Source of the DNA: Roseivivax sp. GX 12232
GTDB taxonomy: Bacteria; Pseudomonadota; Alphaproteobacteria; Rhodobacterales; Rhodobacteraceae
DNA: 64,000 nucleotides
Direction of reading: 5' to 3'
NCBI RefSeq assembly: GCF_021272185.1
Contig: NZ_JAJSEC010000001.1
Coordinates: 682,001 to 746,000 of the forward strand
Below are positions 26,911-35,443 of this stretch, in pieces. Made by a program: the position numbers and the translations under genes. The number at the start of each line of letters is the position of its first letter. Within the stretch, counting starts at the first letter, position 1. The notes under the pieces are model-generated. The model made no database searches, was not told the origin of the DNA, and worked only from the letters and a program-made list of their open reading frames with translations.

Positions 26911-27434
26911 GCCGGGTCTTCGCCTCGCCCTATGCGCGCCACCTCGCCAAGGCGCGGGGGATCGACCTTGCGGGCCTGCGCGGGTCGGGCCCCGGCGGGC
27001 GGATCGTGGCGGCGGACTTGGAGAAAGCGGCGGAGGTGGCAGCGGCGGCGCAGTCGGAGCAAGCGCAAGCGCGGGTCGAGCCAGCGCAGGCGCCGAGCCC
27101 CACGCCGGGCGACCTGCCCCCGGCCCCCGCCGCCATCCTAAGACGCAGCGTCGAGACCGCCGGACCTTTGAGCGCCGCCGAGCGCGCGGCGCGGATCGCC
27201 GCGGTGGCGGAGGCCACAGGCGCGGGCGCGCTGCCGCTGGTCGACCTGGCCGATCTCGGCGTCGAAAGCCTCGATCCCGCCCTGCCGGAGGGAGCCTCTC
27301 TCGCGCTGGGTGTCGGAGAAATGGCAGGCCGCCTTACGCTGGCCCTGGCGCTGGCGCCGCGGGGCCCCGCGGCCGAGGCCGCCGCGCGGCTCCTCGACCG
27401 CATCGCCCGGGCGCTTGCGGCACCCGGGGAATAA
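26907..27434 (+). CDS. Truncated E2-like protein: intact subunit-binding domain, degenerate acyltransferase end
   Basis: A 175-residue protein. Residues 4-40 are a textbook peripheral subunit-binding domain (SPYARHLAKARGIDLAGLRG then SGPGGRIVAADLEKA), which in E2 proteins holds E1 or E3. A Gln/Ala/Pro linker follows to about residue 90. Residues ~108-173 keep the outline of the last part of the E2 catalytic domain: LVDLADLGVESLDPALPEGA (compare SNLGMFGI...INPPQ) and LALGVGEMAG (compare ILGVG). The DHRxxDG active-site motif is APRGPAA at 150-156, so the catalytic His and Asp are absent. No lipoyl domain. Most of the ~230-residue acyltransferase core is missing, so trimer formation is doubtful. 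Confidence 0.8.
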   Translation: MSRVFASPYARHLAKARGIDLAGLRGSGPGGRIVAADLEKAAEVAAAAQSEQAQARVEPAQAPSPTPGDLPPAPAAILRRSVETAGPLSAAERAARIAAVAEATGAGALPLVDLADLGVESLDPALPEGASLALGVGEMAGRLTLALALAPRGPAAEAAARLLDRIARALAAPGE

Positions 27435-27444
27435 GGCCCGGGCC

Positions 27445-28254
27445 TTAGCCCTTGCCGGCGAACAGGTGATCCATGCTGACCGAGGGCTGGTCGCAGCCCG
27501 CTTCGCCCACGATGCGCGCGGGCACGCCCGCCACGGTCTTGCAGGGCGGCACCTCGTCCAACACCACCGAGCCCGCCGCGATCCGCGAGCAATTGCCGAC
27601 CCGGATGTTGCCCAGCACCTTGGCGCCCGCGCCGATCAAGACGCCGTCGCCGATCTTGGGGTGGCGGTCTTCCTCTTCCTTGCCGGTGCCGCCCAGGGTC
27701 ACCGAATGCAGCATCGAGACGTTGTCGCCCACGCGCGCGGTCTCGCCGATGACGATGGAATGGGCGTGGTCGATCATGATGCCCCGGCCGATCTTGGCGG
27801 CGGGGTGGATGTCGACGCCGAAGACCTCGGAGCAGCGCATCTGGAAAAGCGCCGCCAGGTCGCGCCGTCCCTCGCGGTAGAGCCAGTTCGCCACGCGGTA
27901 GGATTGCAGCGCCTGGAAGCCCTTGAAAAACAACAGCGGCTGCACGAAGCGGTGGCAGGCCGGGTCGCGCTCGTAGACCGCGACGATATCGGCCCGCGCG
28001 GCCAGCGCCAGGTCGGGGTCCGAGCCGTAAGCCTCGTCGCAGATCTCGCGCAGGATCTGCTCGGAAATCTCGCCCGAGGTCAGCTTCACCGCGATGCGGT
28101 AGCTCAGGGCCCGCTCGATGGTCTGATGGTGCAGCACCGAGTAATGCACCATCCCGCCGAGCAGCGGTTCGTCAGAGACGATTTCCTCGGCTTCTTCCAT
28201 GATCCGGGTCCAGACCGGATCGATTTCTTTGAGGTTCGTCCTGGTTTCCGCCAT
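27445..28254 (-). CDS. cysE: Serine O-acetyltransferase
   Basis: A 269-residue enzyme making O-acetylserine from serine and acetyl-CoA, the first step of cysteine synthesis. The N-terminal helical domain (SATase_N, residues 10-140) is followed by left-handed beta-helix hexapeptide repeats with DIHPAAKIGRGIMIDHAHSI, VSMLHSVTLGGTG and KVLGNIRVGNCSRIAAGSVV. His in DHAHS and the nearby Asp are catalytic-site residues of the family. The stop lies 10 bp from the stop of the E2-like gene (convergent). GGAGAG precedes the ATG. Confidence 0.96.
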   Translation of the reverse strand: MAETRTNLKEIDPVWTRIMEEAEEIVSDEPLLGGMVHYSVLHHQTIERALSYRIAVKLTSGEISEQILREICDEAYGSDPDLALAARADIVAVYERDPACHRFVQPLLFFKGFQALQSYRVANWLYREGRRDLAALFQMRCSEVFGVDIHPAAKIGRGIMIDHAHSIVIGETARVGDNVSMLHSVTLGGTGKEEEDRHPKIGDGVLIGAGAKVLGNIRVGNCSRIAAGSVVLDEVPPCKTVAGVPARIVGEAGCDQPSVSMDHLFAGKG

Positions 28255-28316
28255 GGCGTCTCTCCTTTGCCGCCGGGACCTTATCAGATAGGGTCGGGGA
28301 AGCGAAACGCCAAGCT

Positions 28317-28673
28317 GTGAGACAAGGGATCACAACCTTGAATGACCAGGATCTCGCGCGCTTCCGCCACCTGATCGAAGAGCGGCTGGCCGCGCTGGAC
28401 GAAGAGGACCGGCTGGGCCGGGGCGGGCAGTCGACGGTGGAGCTCGATCAGCAGGCCGTGGGGCGGCTGTCGCGGCAGGACGCGCTGCAGAGCCAGGCCA
28501 TGGCCAAGGCCACCCAGGCCCGGCGCGACGGGATGCGCCACGGGCTGGGGCTGGCGCTCGAGCGCATCGCCGAGGGCGAGTTCGGCTATTGCGAGGACTG
28601 CGGCGAGGAGATCGCCGAGAAACGCCTGGCGCTCGATCCGACGGCGCGGCGCTGCATCTCCTGCGCCAGTTGA
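28317..28673 (+). CDS. TraR/DksA C4-type zinc finger protein
   Basis: A 118-residue DksA-like protein expected to bind RNA polymerase. The coiled-coil region (residues 10-85) precedes the zinc finger C92-x2-C95-x17-C113-x2-C116 (CEDCGEEIAEKRLALDPTAR then RCISC). All four cysteines are present. The start may be GTG at 28317, as given, or TTG at 28338, which has a better ribosome-binding site (AAGGGA about 9 nt before). It is shorter than E. coli DksA (151 residues). Convergent with the GTA cluster, 10 bp between the stops. Confidence 0.88.
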   Translation: MRQGITTLNDQDLARFRHLIEERLAALDEEDRLGRGGQSTVELDQQAVGRLSRQDALQSQAMAKATQARRDGMRHGLGLALERIAEGEFGYCEDCGEEIAEKRLALDPTARRCISCAS

Positions 28674-28683
28674 GCCGCCTGCC

Positions 28684-31600
28684 TCAGGCGGTGATCACCA
28701 GTTCCGCCGCGGGCCCCGGGCCGAAGCGCGCCGAGAGCTGCGCCACCGAAAGCGTCACCGGCCCGCCCGCCAGGTCCGCAGCGCGGTCGGGCCCGGGGTA
28801 GGTCCAGGCCGGCGTCACGACCTCGGCCTCGCGCAGAAGCACGCCGGCGCGGCTGATCCGCACCAAGTAGGCCTCGCGCTCCTCGCCCAGCGGCACCTCG
28901 GGCCGGTCCCAGTCGTCGCCGTCGATCCGGGTCCGGCGGATCCAGCCGATCGCCAGGTCGCCGCCCGATCCCTGGGCGCTCAGGTGCACCGGCGCATAGG
29001 GCCGCAGGCCGATCCCCTCGAAGGCATGCACGACATGGGCATAGGTCGGATCGTCGATGGGGCGCGAGGCCGGGCCGTAGCGGTAATGCCGGGGCTGGCG
29101 CCGCTCGCTCGCGGCGAGGTCGATCTGCTCCAGCGCTCCGCCCAACCGCACGATGCGCGAGCCGGCGGGCCAGACCTCGGGCATCAGCGCGTCGCTGCCC
29201 GCCTGCCCGCGCAGCCGGGCCGAGAGAAGCCAGCGCCCGCCGCCCAGCGCCTGGACGTCGCGGGCCTGGAAGACCTCCCAGTTGCCGGGGCTGCCGTCGC
29301 CCAGCGCGAAGGCATTGCCGCCGCCGAAGAGCGCCGCCTCCGAGATCGACTGCAGCGCCCCCGGCCCCAGCGCCACTTCGAGCGCCGGGCCCATGTCGTA
29401 GCGCCCGGCGGGCGCGCGCAGCAGCGGGCTTTGCGTCTCGCCCATGAGCGCCCGGCGGGGCAGCAGCCGGTTGAGCCGGTAGTCCGCATCCTCGAGCGCC
29501 GAGAAGAGCGCCACCGGCCCCGGCCCGGGCCAGGGCTCGGCGCTGGCGGCGACATGCGGGGCATGGGGCAGCTCGTCCCCGGTCAGGAGCGGCAGGTCGA
29601 GGAAGACCGCCGTGACCGGGGTCGCGGCCAAATAGGGGGTCAGCCGCGCCGGACTCTCGGCCATGGCGGCGGGAGTATAGGCGGCGGGGTCGATGCGCAC
29701 CGCCTCGATGAGTTGCCGGTCGGTGACCTCGACCCGGTCGACGCGGGCGGTGACGGGGCCGCCCGGGCCGGGCAGCGCCAGCACGTCGCCCGCGCGCAGG
29801 CCCAGCCCCGAGGGCGGCAGGGCCAGGCTCAGCCTGTCGCGCGCCAGCCGCGCCTCGGCGAGCCAGCGCTCCACCACCTGCCGCCCCTCGGCGCGGGTCA
29901 GCGCCAGGGTGACCTCGCTTTCCGCCACCGCATGGGTGCGGTCCTGCGGCAGGACGGCCTCTTCGGCGACGGTGTCGTGATCGCCCTCGGCCTCGTAGAA
30001 ATGCAGCCGCACCCGCCCCGACAGCGCCGCCTCCCCGGCGCGGGTCTGGACCAGCGGCTGGTCGAGGTCGGGGTGCTCGGCGAGCCGCTCGGGGTCGAGC
30101 GCCTGTGCCTTGCGCCCCTCGCGCATGAGGAAGACCAGGCAGCCCTCGCGCTCCACCGCGTCGAAGCCATAGACCAGCATCAGGGGCTGCAGCGCCTGGC
30201 GGGCGTCCGAGACCTCGGGGATCACATAGCCGCGCACCATGCCCACGAGGTCGCTGGTGTCATAGGCGGTCAGCCCCGCGCCCGCGCAGATCTCGGCCAC
30301 GACATCCGCCAGCCGCCGCGAGGAGAGCCGCCCGGTGATCCAATGCCCGCGCCGGTAGTTGACCCCGTCGCTCCAGCGTTCGGTGAGGCTCGGGAACCAG
30401 GGGAAGGGCCGCGCGTCCCAGGCCCAGACGAAGGCGCGGGACATCTCGACCATGGGCCCGCCGTAGAGCGGCGAGACCGGGTTGTTGGCGGGATCGCCCC
30501 AATGCAGGTGCATGGCGCGCAGATACTGGCGCTGGATGTCCTCGTCCGGGAGCCCGTTCGAGCCGCGCGGCAGGGCGCTTTCCGAGGACTTCGGGTCAAG
30601 GAAGACATTCGGCTGGTTGGTGCCCTTGTCGACGGCGGGGCAGCCAAGCTCGGTGAACCAGATGGGTTTCGAGCCCGCGACCCAGGCGGTCGGCGCGGCC
30701 TGGCGGATGCCGCCGATGCGGTCGTGGTGCGAATGGCTCCACCAGCCCTGCAGGTCCTTGGTGCGGAACACCCAGTCCTCGCCATGGGCGCTGTCGCGGA
30801 TCGGGCTGCGGCGTTGGGCGGCCTCGGCCTCGGGGCTCGAGTAATACCAGTCGAAGCCCTCGCCGCCCTCGATATTGGCGTCGAGATAGGACAGCTCGTG
30901 CACCCGGTGCCAGCCGGCCTCCGCGTCGAGGTGGTCCGCGCCCTCGCGCCAGTCGGAGAGCGGCATGTAGTTGTCGATGCCGATGAAATCCAAGTCCGGG
31001 TGTGCCCAGAGCGGGTCGAGGTGGAAATAGAGATCCCCCGAGCCGTCCTCGGGCCGGTGGTTGGCGTATTCGGACCAGTCGGCGGCATAGGTCAGCTTGA
31101 CCTCGGGGCCGAGGAGCGCGCGCACCTCGACCAGCAGATCGGTGAGGCCCGTGACAAAGGGAAAGCCCTCGTGGTCGCGGATCGCGGTCAGCCCGCGCAG
31201 CTCGGAGCCGATGCAGAAGGCCTCGACCCCGCCCGCCGCCCGGGCCAGCGCGGCCTGGTGCAGGATGAAGCGCGAAAAGCTCCATTCGGCGGGGCCGGAA
31301 TAGGTGATCTTGCGCCCGCTGACGGTGAAATCCGCCGCCCGCGCGGTGCCGAGGAAAGCCGCCACCTCGGCCCGGGCCAGCGCGGTGCCCTCGGTCGAGC
31401 CCGCCTGCCCCGGCGCGCGGGCCAGGGTGATCCGCCCACGCCAAGGGAGCGGCGGCTGTTCGGCGCGGCCATAGGGGTCGGTCTTGCCGTTGCCCGCGAG
31501 CTGGTCCATCAGGATGAAGGGGTAGAACATCACCGCCTTGCCGCGCGCCTTCAGCGTCTCGATCGCCTCGATCACCGCGCCGTCGGCGGGGGTGCCGCCG

Positions 31601-32598
31601 TAGACCGGCTTGTCGTCCAGATGCGGCACCTGGAAGGCGCTGGTACGGGTCAGCCCCGCGACCGACCAAGGCATGCCGCCGGCCTCGTCGGTGCGCTGCT
31701 CGACCTTGGGGCGCAGCTCGCAGAGCCCGCAGCGCAGGTCATCGCCGAACCAGCTGACCACCAGCGACACCGCCTCGCAGCCCGGCGCCTGGTCGCCCAG
31801 CGCATCGAGCGCGCGGGTCAGATCGGCGACCTCGGCGGCGGTGGTGACATTGATGGCGCCCGAAGGATCGCTGCCGCCGCCGTAGTAGAGCTTCGATGTG
31901 GCCAGCGTGTATTCGCCGCTGCCCGGCAGAAGCGCCACACCTTTCAGGAGCGCGGGCATGTCGTCCTCGGCGGTGGCGGGTTTGACCACCTCGAAGGAGA
32001 GCTGCGGCACCCGGTTGCCGAAATCCTCGAGCTTCAGATCCTCGATCACCACGTAGGCGGTGCCGCGATAGGCGGGCACCTGGCCCGCGCCCTCGACCGC
32101 CTCCATCTTGGGGTCGGGCATCTGGTCCGCATCGCCGGTGTAGACCCGGATCATCAGGTCCTCGAGCGAGATCTCCACCCCATCCGCCCAGGCCCGGGTG
32201 ACCCCGGCGATGGGCCCTTCGCAGAGCGCCAGCGCCAGGCTGACCGAGTAGTGGTAGGTGGTGATCTCGGGCGTCGCGGGCGCGCCCTTGCCGCCGTCGC
32301 CGCCCTCGGTGCGGGTGGTCTCGGTGAAGCCGGTGGTCCAGATCACCTGCCCGCCGACCCGCGCCCGGCCCCAGAGCCGCGGGATCGCGCGGCCCTCGCC
32401 GGAATTGGCCAGGTGGAAGCGTTCGACCCGGCCGGTCTCGACCCTCTCGCTGCCCTGGCCGAGCAGCGACTGGTCGATCGCCCGGCCCAGCGCCGCCCCC
32501 GCGAAGCGCCCCCAGGCCACCATGGAGAGCCCCAGGAAGGAGCCGCCGAGCGAGCCGCCGAAGGCCGCGCCCGCGGCGGAGAGAAGGATGGTTGCCAT
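28684..32598 (-). CDS. GTA gp15: large baseplate/host-specificity protein (megatron type)
   Basis: A 1304-residue tail-tip protein, the last and largest gene of the gene transfer agent cluster. The N-terminus has a Gly/Ala-rich hydrophobic segment (MATILLSAAGAAFGGSLGGS). The middle (about 400-780) resembles a glycoside-hydrolase (TIM-barrel) domain, e.g. DLDFIGIDNYMPLSDWREG and WVAGSKPIWFTELGCPAVDK. The C-terminal half is a tail-hub/baseplate region. In RcGTA this protein acts in host contact and cell-wall penetration. The ATG overlaps the gp14 stop (ATGA). Confidence 0.93.
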   Translation of the reverse strand: MATILLSAAGAAFGGSLGGSFLGLSMVAWGRFAGAALGRAIDQSLLGQGSERVETGRVERFHLANSGEGRAIPRLWGRARVGGQVIWTTGFTETTRTEGGDGGKGAPATPEITTYHYSVSLALALCEGPIAGVTRAWADGVEISLEDLMIRVYTGDADQMPDPKMEAVEGAGQVPAYRGTAYVVIEDLKLEDFGNRVPQLSFEVVKPATAEDDMPALLKGVALLPGSGEYTLATSKLYYGGGSDPSGAINVTTAAEVADLTRALDALGDQAPGCEAVSLVVSWFGDDLRCGLCELRPKVEQRTDEAGGMPWSVAGLTRTSAFQVPHLDDKPVYGGTPADGAVIEAIETLKARGKAVMFYPFILMDQLAGNGKTDPYGRAEQPPLPWRGRITLARAPGQAGSTEGTALARAEVAAFLGTARAADFTVSGRKITYSGPAEWSFSRFILHQAALARAAGGVEAFCIGSELRGLTAIRDHEGFPFVTGLTDLLVEVRALLGPEVKLTYAADWSEYANHRPEDGSGDLYFHLDPLWAHPDLDFIGIDNYMPLSDWREGADHLDAEAGWHRVHELSYLDANIEGGEGFDWYYSSPEAEAAQRRSPIRDSAHGEDWVFRTKDLQGWWSHSHHDRIGGIRQAAPTAWVAGSKPIWFTELGCPAVDKGTNQPNVFLDPKSSESALPRGSNGLPDEDIQRQYLRAMHLHWGDPANNPVSPLYGGPMVEMSRAFVWAWDARPFPWFPSLTERWSDGVNYRRGHWITGRLSSRRLADVVAEICAGAGLTAYDTSDLVGMVRGYVIPEVSDARQALQPLMLVYGFDAVEREGCLVFLMREGRKAQALDPERLAEHPDLDQPLVQTRAGEAALSGRVRLHFYEAEGDHDTVAEEAVLPQDRTHAVAESEVTLALTRAEGRQVVERWLAEARLARDRLSLALPPSGLGLRAGDVLALPGPGGPVTARVDRVEVTDRQLIEAVRIDPAAYTPAAMAESPARLTPYLAATPVTAVFLDLPLLTGDELPHAPHVAASAEPWPGPGPVALFSALEDADYRLNRLLPRRALMGETQSPLLRAPAGRYDMGPALEVALGPGALQSISEAALFGGGNAFALGDGSPGNWEVFQARDVQALGGGRWLLSARLRGQAGSDALMPEVWPAGSRIVRLGGALEQIDLAASERRQPRHYRYGPASRPIDDPTYAHVVHAFEGIGLRPYAPVHLSAQGSGGDLAIGWIRRTRIDGDDWDRPEVPLGEEREAYLVRISRAGVLLREAEVVTPAWTYPGPDRAADLAGGPVTLSVAQLSARFGPGPAAELVITA

Positions 32599-33050
32599 CA
32601 GTCGGGACCTTTCGCGGGGTCGGGGAAGGAGAAGCGCGCCACCACGCGGCGGGCCCAGGGCGCGGTGAGCGCCGATTCGACGACGCCATGGCCGGAATAG
32701 GCATGGATGAAGCGCGGCGCTTGGCCCGCCTCGGACAAGAGCCCCAGGTGCTTGGCGACCGCGCCCGCGCGCATGCGGAAAAGCAGGATCTGCCCGGGCT
32801 GCCAGGGGGCCTCGGGGGCCACGGGGGTCAGGTGCCGCAGCGCCGCCTGCCAGAGCGCCTCTTCGCCCCGCGGCTCGGCCCAGTCGCGGCTGTAGGCGGG
32901 CACTTCCTCGGGCTCGGCGCCGTGCCGCTCGCGCCAGAGCCCCCGGATCAGCCCGAGGCAGTCGCAGCCCGCGCCCCGGACCGAGGCCTGGTGCAGGTAG
33001 GGCGTGCCGATCCAGCCGCGCGCTTCGGCCACGATGCGCGCCCCGCTCAT
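32598..33050 (-). CDS. GTA gp14: NlpC/P60 cell-wall peptidase
   Basis: A 150-residue peptidase that, in RcGTA, is part of the tail tip and cuts peptidoglycan peptides during entry. Catalytic Cys31 is in CDCLGLIRG and the His is in GAVAKHLGLL, matching the NlpC/P60 arrangement. It overlaps gp15 and gp13 by 4 bp each. Confidence 0.93.
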   Translation of the reverse strand: MSGARIVAEARGWIGTPYLHQASVRGAGCDCLGLIRGLWRERHGAEPEEVPAYSRDWAEPRGEEALWQAALRHLTPVAPEAPWQPGQILLFRMRAGAVAKHLGLLSEAGQAPRFIHAYSGHGVVESALTAPWARRVVARFSFPDPAKGPD

Positions 33051-33940
33051 CGCCGGCTCCCGCCCGAGGTCTCGCCGGTATTGGCGGGATGCACGACCAG
33101 CCAGTCGTCCCCGGGAATGTCGGGAAAGCCCTGGTAGTTCAGGAGGTTGTCGAACTTCTCGCGGCAGGTCTCGAACCGCTTGTCGCAGCCCGCCACAAGC
33201 CGCAGCCCGTCGCCGGAGGCCAGCGGCGCGCGCAGGGGCTCCCAGAGGGTCAGCCTCCGGGTCATGCCCTCAAGGCGGTCCTCCTTGATCCAGCCGGACA
33301 GCCCCGCAGCCGCCCCCGAGGTCACCTCGAGCCGCCCGCGCGCGAACCAGCCGTCGGCGAAGCCGCCCGCGTCCTCCAGCATGATCGCCCCCTCGGCATC
33401 CTCAGCCCCGAGCGGCCCCTCCCAGGCATAGCCCGGCGCCCCGGTGTCGACGCGGCAGCTGGCATCGCCCAGGACCGCCGTGCAGGGGCGCTGGAAGATC
33501 CGCCCCATGGGCCGGTTGAGCCGGTCCGAGAGGCCGCGCAGCTCGGCCTGGAAGGTGCCGCCCGCGCGGCGGATCTCGCCGATGGTGCCGCGAAACAGCA
33601 CCTGCCGCGCGGTGATGTCCTGCCAGTTCACCAGCCAGGCCAGCACCTCGGCGCCGTCGTAGCGCCCGGCCTCGATGTCGGCCTCGGAGATCGCCGCATC
33701 CGACAGCGCGCCCAGCGCCTCGGAATTGTCGACCGACAGGCCGCTGCCCTGTTCCAGCGCCCGGGCGGTCAGCCCGGTGTCGGCGCGGAAGGTCAGCCCG
33801 CCGAAGGCGAGGTCGCGGTCGTGATCGGTGAAGCCCAGCCGCAGCCCGTCGGGGCGCGTCACCTCCCAGCAGCGCACCACATGGGTGACCCCGCCGCCCA
33901 AGTGATCGAGCAGCGCCGCGCCCTCGCCCTGCCCGCTCAT
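33047..33940 (-). CDS. GTA gp13: DUF2163 tail protein
   Basis: A 297-residue structural protein of the tail-tip hub. N-terminal DUF2163-like sequence: VVRCWEVTRPDGLRLGFTDH. The C-terminal part (GCDKRFETCREKFDNLLNYQ then GFPDIPGDD) corresponds to the phage BR0599-like region with conserved cysteines; in RcGTA related hub proteins bind an iron-sulfur cluster, which I infer but cannot confirm here. Coupled to both neighbours by ATGA overlaps. Confidence 0.92.
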   Translation of the reverse strand: MSGQGEGAALLDHLGGGVTHVVRCWEVTRPDGLRLGFTDHDRDLAFGGLTFRADTGLTARALEQGSGLSVDNSEALGALSDAAISEADIEAGRYDGAEVLAWLVNWQDITARQVLFRGTIGEIRRAGGTFQAELRGLSDRLNRPMGRIFQRPCTAVLGDASCRVDTGAPGYAWEGPLGAEDAEGAIMLEDAGGFADGWFARGRLEVTSGAAAGLSGWIKEDRLEGMTRRLTLWEPLRAPLASGDGLRLVAGCDKRFETCREKFDNLLNYQGFPDIPGDDWLVVHPANTGETSGGSRR

Positions 33941-34566
33941 GCCCGCACCTCCACGACCGGCACGTCGGGCACTTCGCCGGCCTGAAAGGTCGCCGCGCTG
34001 CTGCGGATCGCATCGGTGTCGAAGCGCACCGGCACGTCGAACTCGAAGCCCGCGGTCACCGCCACCCCGGCGATCGGCGGCTCGAAAAACCGCACCAGCC
34101 CGGTGGCGTGGTCGACGGTGAAATCCACCCCGGCGCTGCGTTCGGTGTCGTGCAGGCCCAGGCGCACGCTGCCCGGCACCGGCTTGGTGATCTCGCGCCG
34201 GTAGCTCTGGGCGCCCGAGCGGTAGAGCTTGACCAGCTGGAACTCCGCGGTCTCGCCGTCGCCCTCGGCGATCACCTGGTCCTCGAAATGCACTGCGCGC
34301 GAGGGGGCGCAGGACTTGAAGTCGGCCCAGTCCTTCCAGCGGAAGGCATGCAGCCGCCCCTGCCGGGCCTCGAAGAAGGCCACCACCTCGGCGATGTCGT
34401 CGGGCGCGCTGAGGCCGACGCCCGCGTCGTAGCGGCGACGCGACTGCGCCCAGGGGGTGTTGCGCTCTTCGTGGCCGTTGGCGAGGGTCACCACCTCGGT
34501 GCGGCGCTCGGGCCCGCCCAGCGCGCCGAAGCTCAGCCGCGGGGGAAATCTCACGTCGTGGAACAT
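33937..34566 (-). CDS. GTA gp12: DUF2460/TIGR02217 distal tail protein
   Basis: A 209-residue protein starting MFHDVRFPPRLSFGALGGPE, the standard beginning of the TIGR02217 family. Conserved blocks are RRYDAGVGLSAPDDIAEVVA and GRLHAFRWKDWADFKSC. In RcGTA it is the distal-tail ring. It overlaps gp13 and is 17 bp after gp11. Confidence 0.94.
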   Translation of the reverse strand: MFHDVRFPPRLSFGALGGPERRTEVVTLANGHEERNTPWAQSRRRYDAGVGLSAPDDIAEVVAFFEARQGRLHAFRWKDWADFKSCAPSRAVHFEDQVIAEGDGETAEFQLVKLYRSGAQSYRREITKPVPGSVRLGLHDTERSAGVDFTVDHATGLVRFFEPPIAGVAVTAGFEFDVPVRFDTDAIRSSAATFQAGEVPDVPVVEVRA

Positions 34567-34583
34567 CGCTTGGCCCCTCCGGC

Positions 34584-35240
34584 TTAGCGGTTGCGCCCGC
34601 CCTGGCCGATCATCCGCGCCATGCGGGCGGCGATCTGGCTTTGCGAGCGTTCGAAACTGGCAAGATCGGGGGTGGTGACATGCATCACCACCTGCACCGG
34701 GGCGCCTTGGGCCCCGCCCGCGCGCACGCCGAGCTTGCCGTCGGCACCGCGCGCCAGCGGCAGGATCGCCTCGGGCCCGGCCTCGCCCATGAGCCCCATG
34801 CCGCCGCGCATCGGGAAGCTGACCGGCCCCGAGACCACCCCGCCCGAGGCGAAGGGCATGACCCGCCCCTGGGCGAAGCCCGCGCCCTTGGCGAAGGGCG
34901 AATGCGCGCCGAGGACCGCGTTGACCCCGCTCGAGATAAGCCCGCCCAGGTGATCTGTCACCGGGTCGATGGCGGCGCGATAGGCGGTGTCGACCATGGC
35001 CTGGGCGACCTGGTTCAGCGCCTGGCTGAGGCTCATCCCGTCGAGGATCACCCCGTCGATCGCCGAGGACAGCCCCGAGGACAGCGCCCGTTGCAGCCGC
35101 CGCACCCCGCCGCCGGTGGCCGCGAAGGTCTCGTGGATGCGGCGCATCTCGGCGTTGAAGCCCGCCGCCATGCCGCTGGCCCCGGCCAGGGCGGTGTCGA
35201 GCGCGTCGATCTCGGCTTCGAAGGTCTCTGGGTCGGTCAT
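34584..35240 (-). CDS. GTA gp11: tape-measure protein
   Basis: A 218-residue short tape-measure protein fitting the short GTA tail. It has an Ala-rich helical middle and a C-terminal block with FASGGVVSGPVSFPMRGGMG and MGEAGPEAILPLARGADGKL, typical of lambda-type tail-length proteins. The length agrees with other GTA gp11 proteins. Overlaps gp10.1 by 4 bp. Confidence 0.92.
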   Translation of the reverse strand: MTDPETFEAEIDALDTALAGASGMAAGFNAEMRRIHETFAATGGGVRRLQRALSSGLSSAIDGVILDGMSLSQALNQVAQAMVDTAYRAAIDPVTDHLGGLISSGVNAVLGAHSPFAKGAGFAQGRVMPFASGGVVSGPVSFPMRGGMGLMGEAGPEAILPLARGADGKLGVRAGGAQGAPVQVVMHVTTPDLASFERSQSQIAARMARMIGQGGRNR

Positions 35241-35443
35241 GGGCGGGTCTCCTTGGGCAGGTCGGGAAAGGCGTGCATCAGCGCATCGAGCCGCGCGCGG
35301 CCCATGGGCGGCGGCCCGGCGCGGGCGCCGAGGATCAGCCGCAGCTCGGCGGGGGTCAGGGCCCAGAACCGCTCGGGCGAGAGCCCGCCGGGCGGGGCCA
35401 GCATGGCGCGCATCAGCCCGGGCCAGTCGAAGCGCGCGCTCAT
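35237..35443 (-). CDS. GTA gp10.1: tail assembly chaperone-like small protein
   Basis: A 68-residue protein, MSARFDWPGLMRAMLAPPGG at the start, with the PxELRLILGA block of the small TIGR02216 phage protein family found between gp10 and gp11 in GTA clusters. Coupled by ATGA overlaps on both sides. Likely acts in tail assembly rather than as a large structural part. Confidence 0.88.
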   Translation of the reverse strand: MSARFDWPGLMRAMLAPPGGLSPERFWALTPAELRLILGARAGPPPMGRARLDALMHAFPDLPKETRP

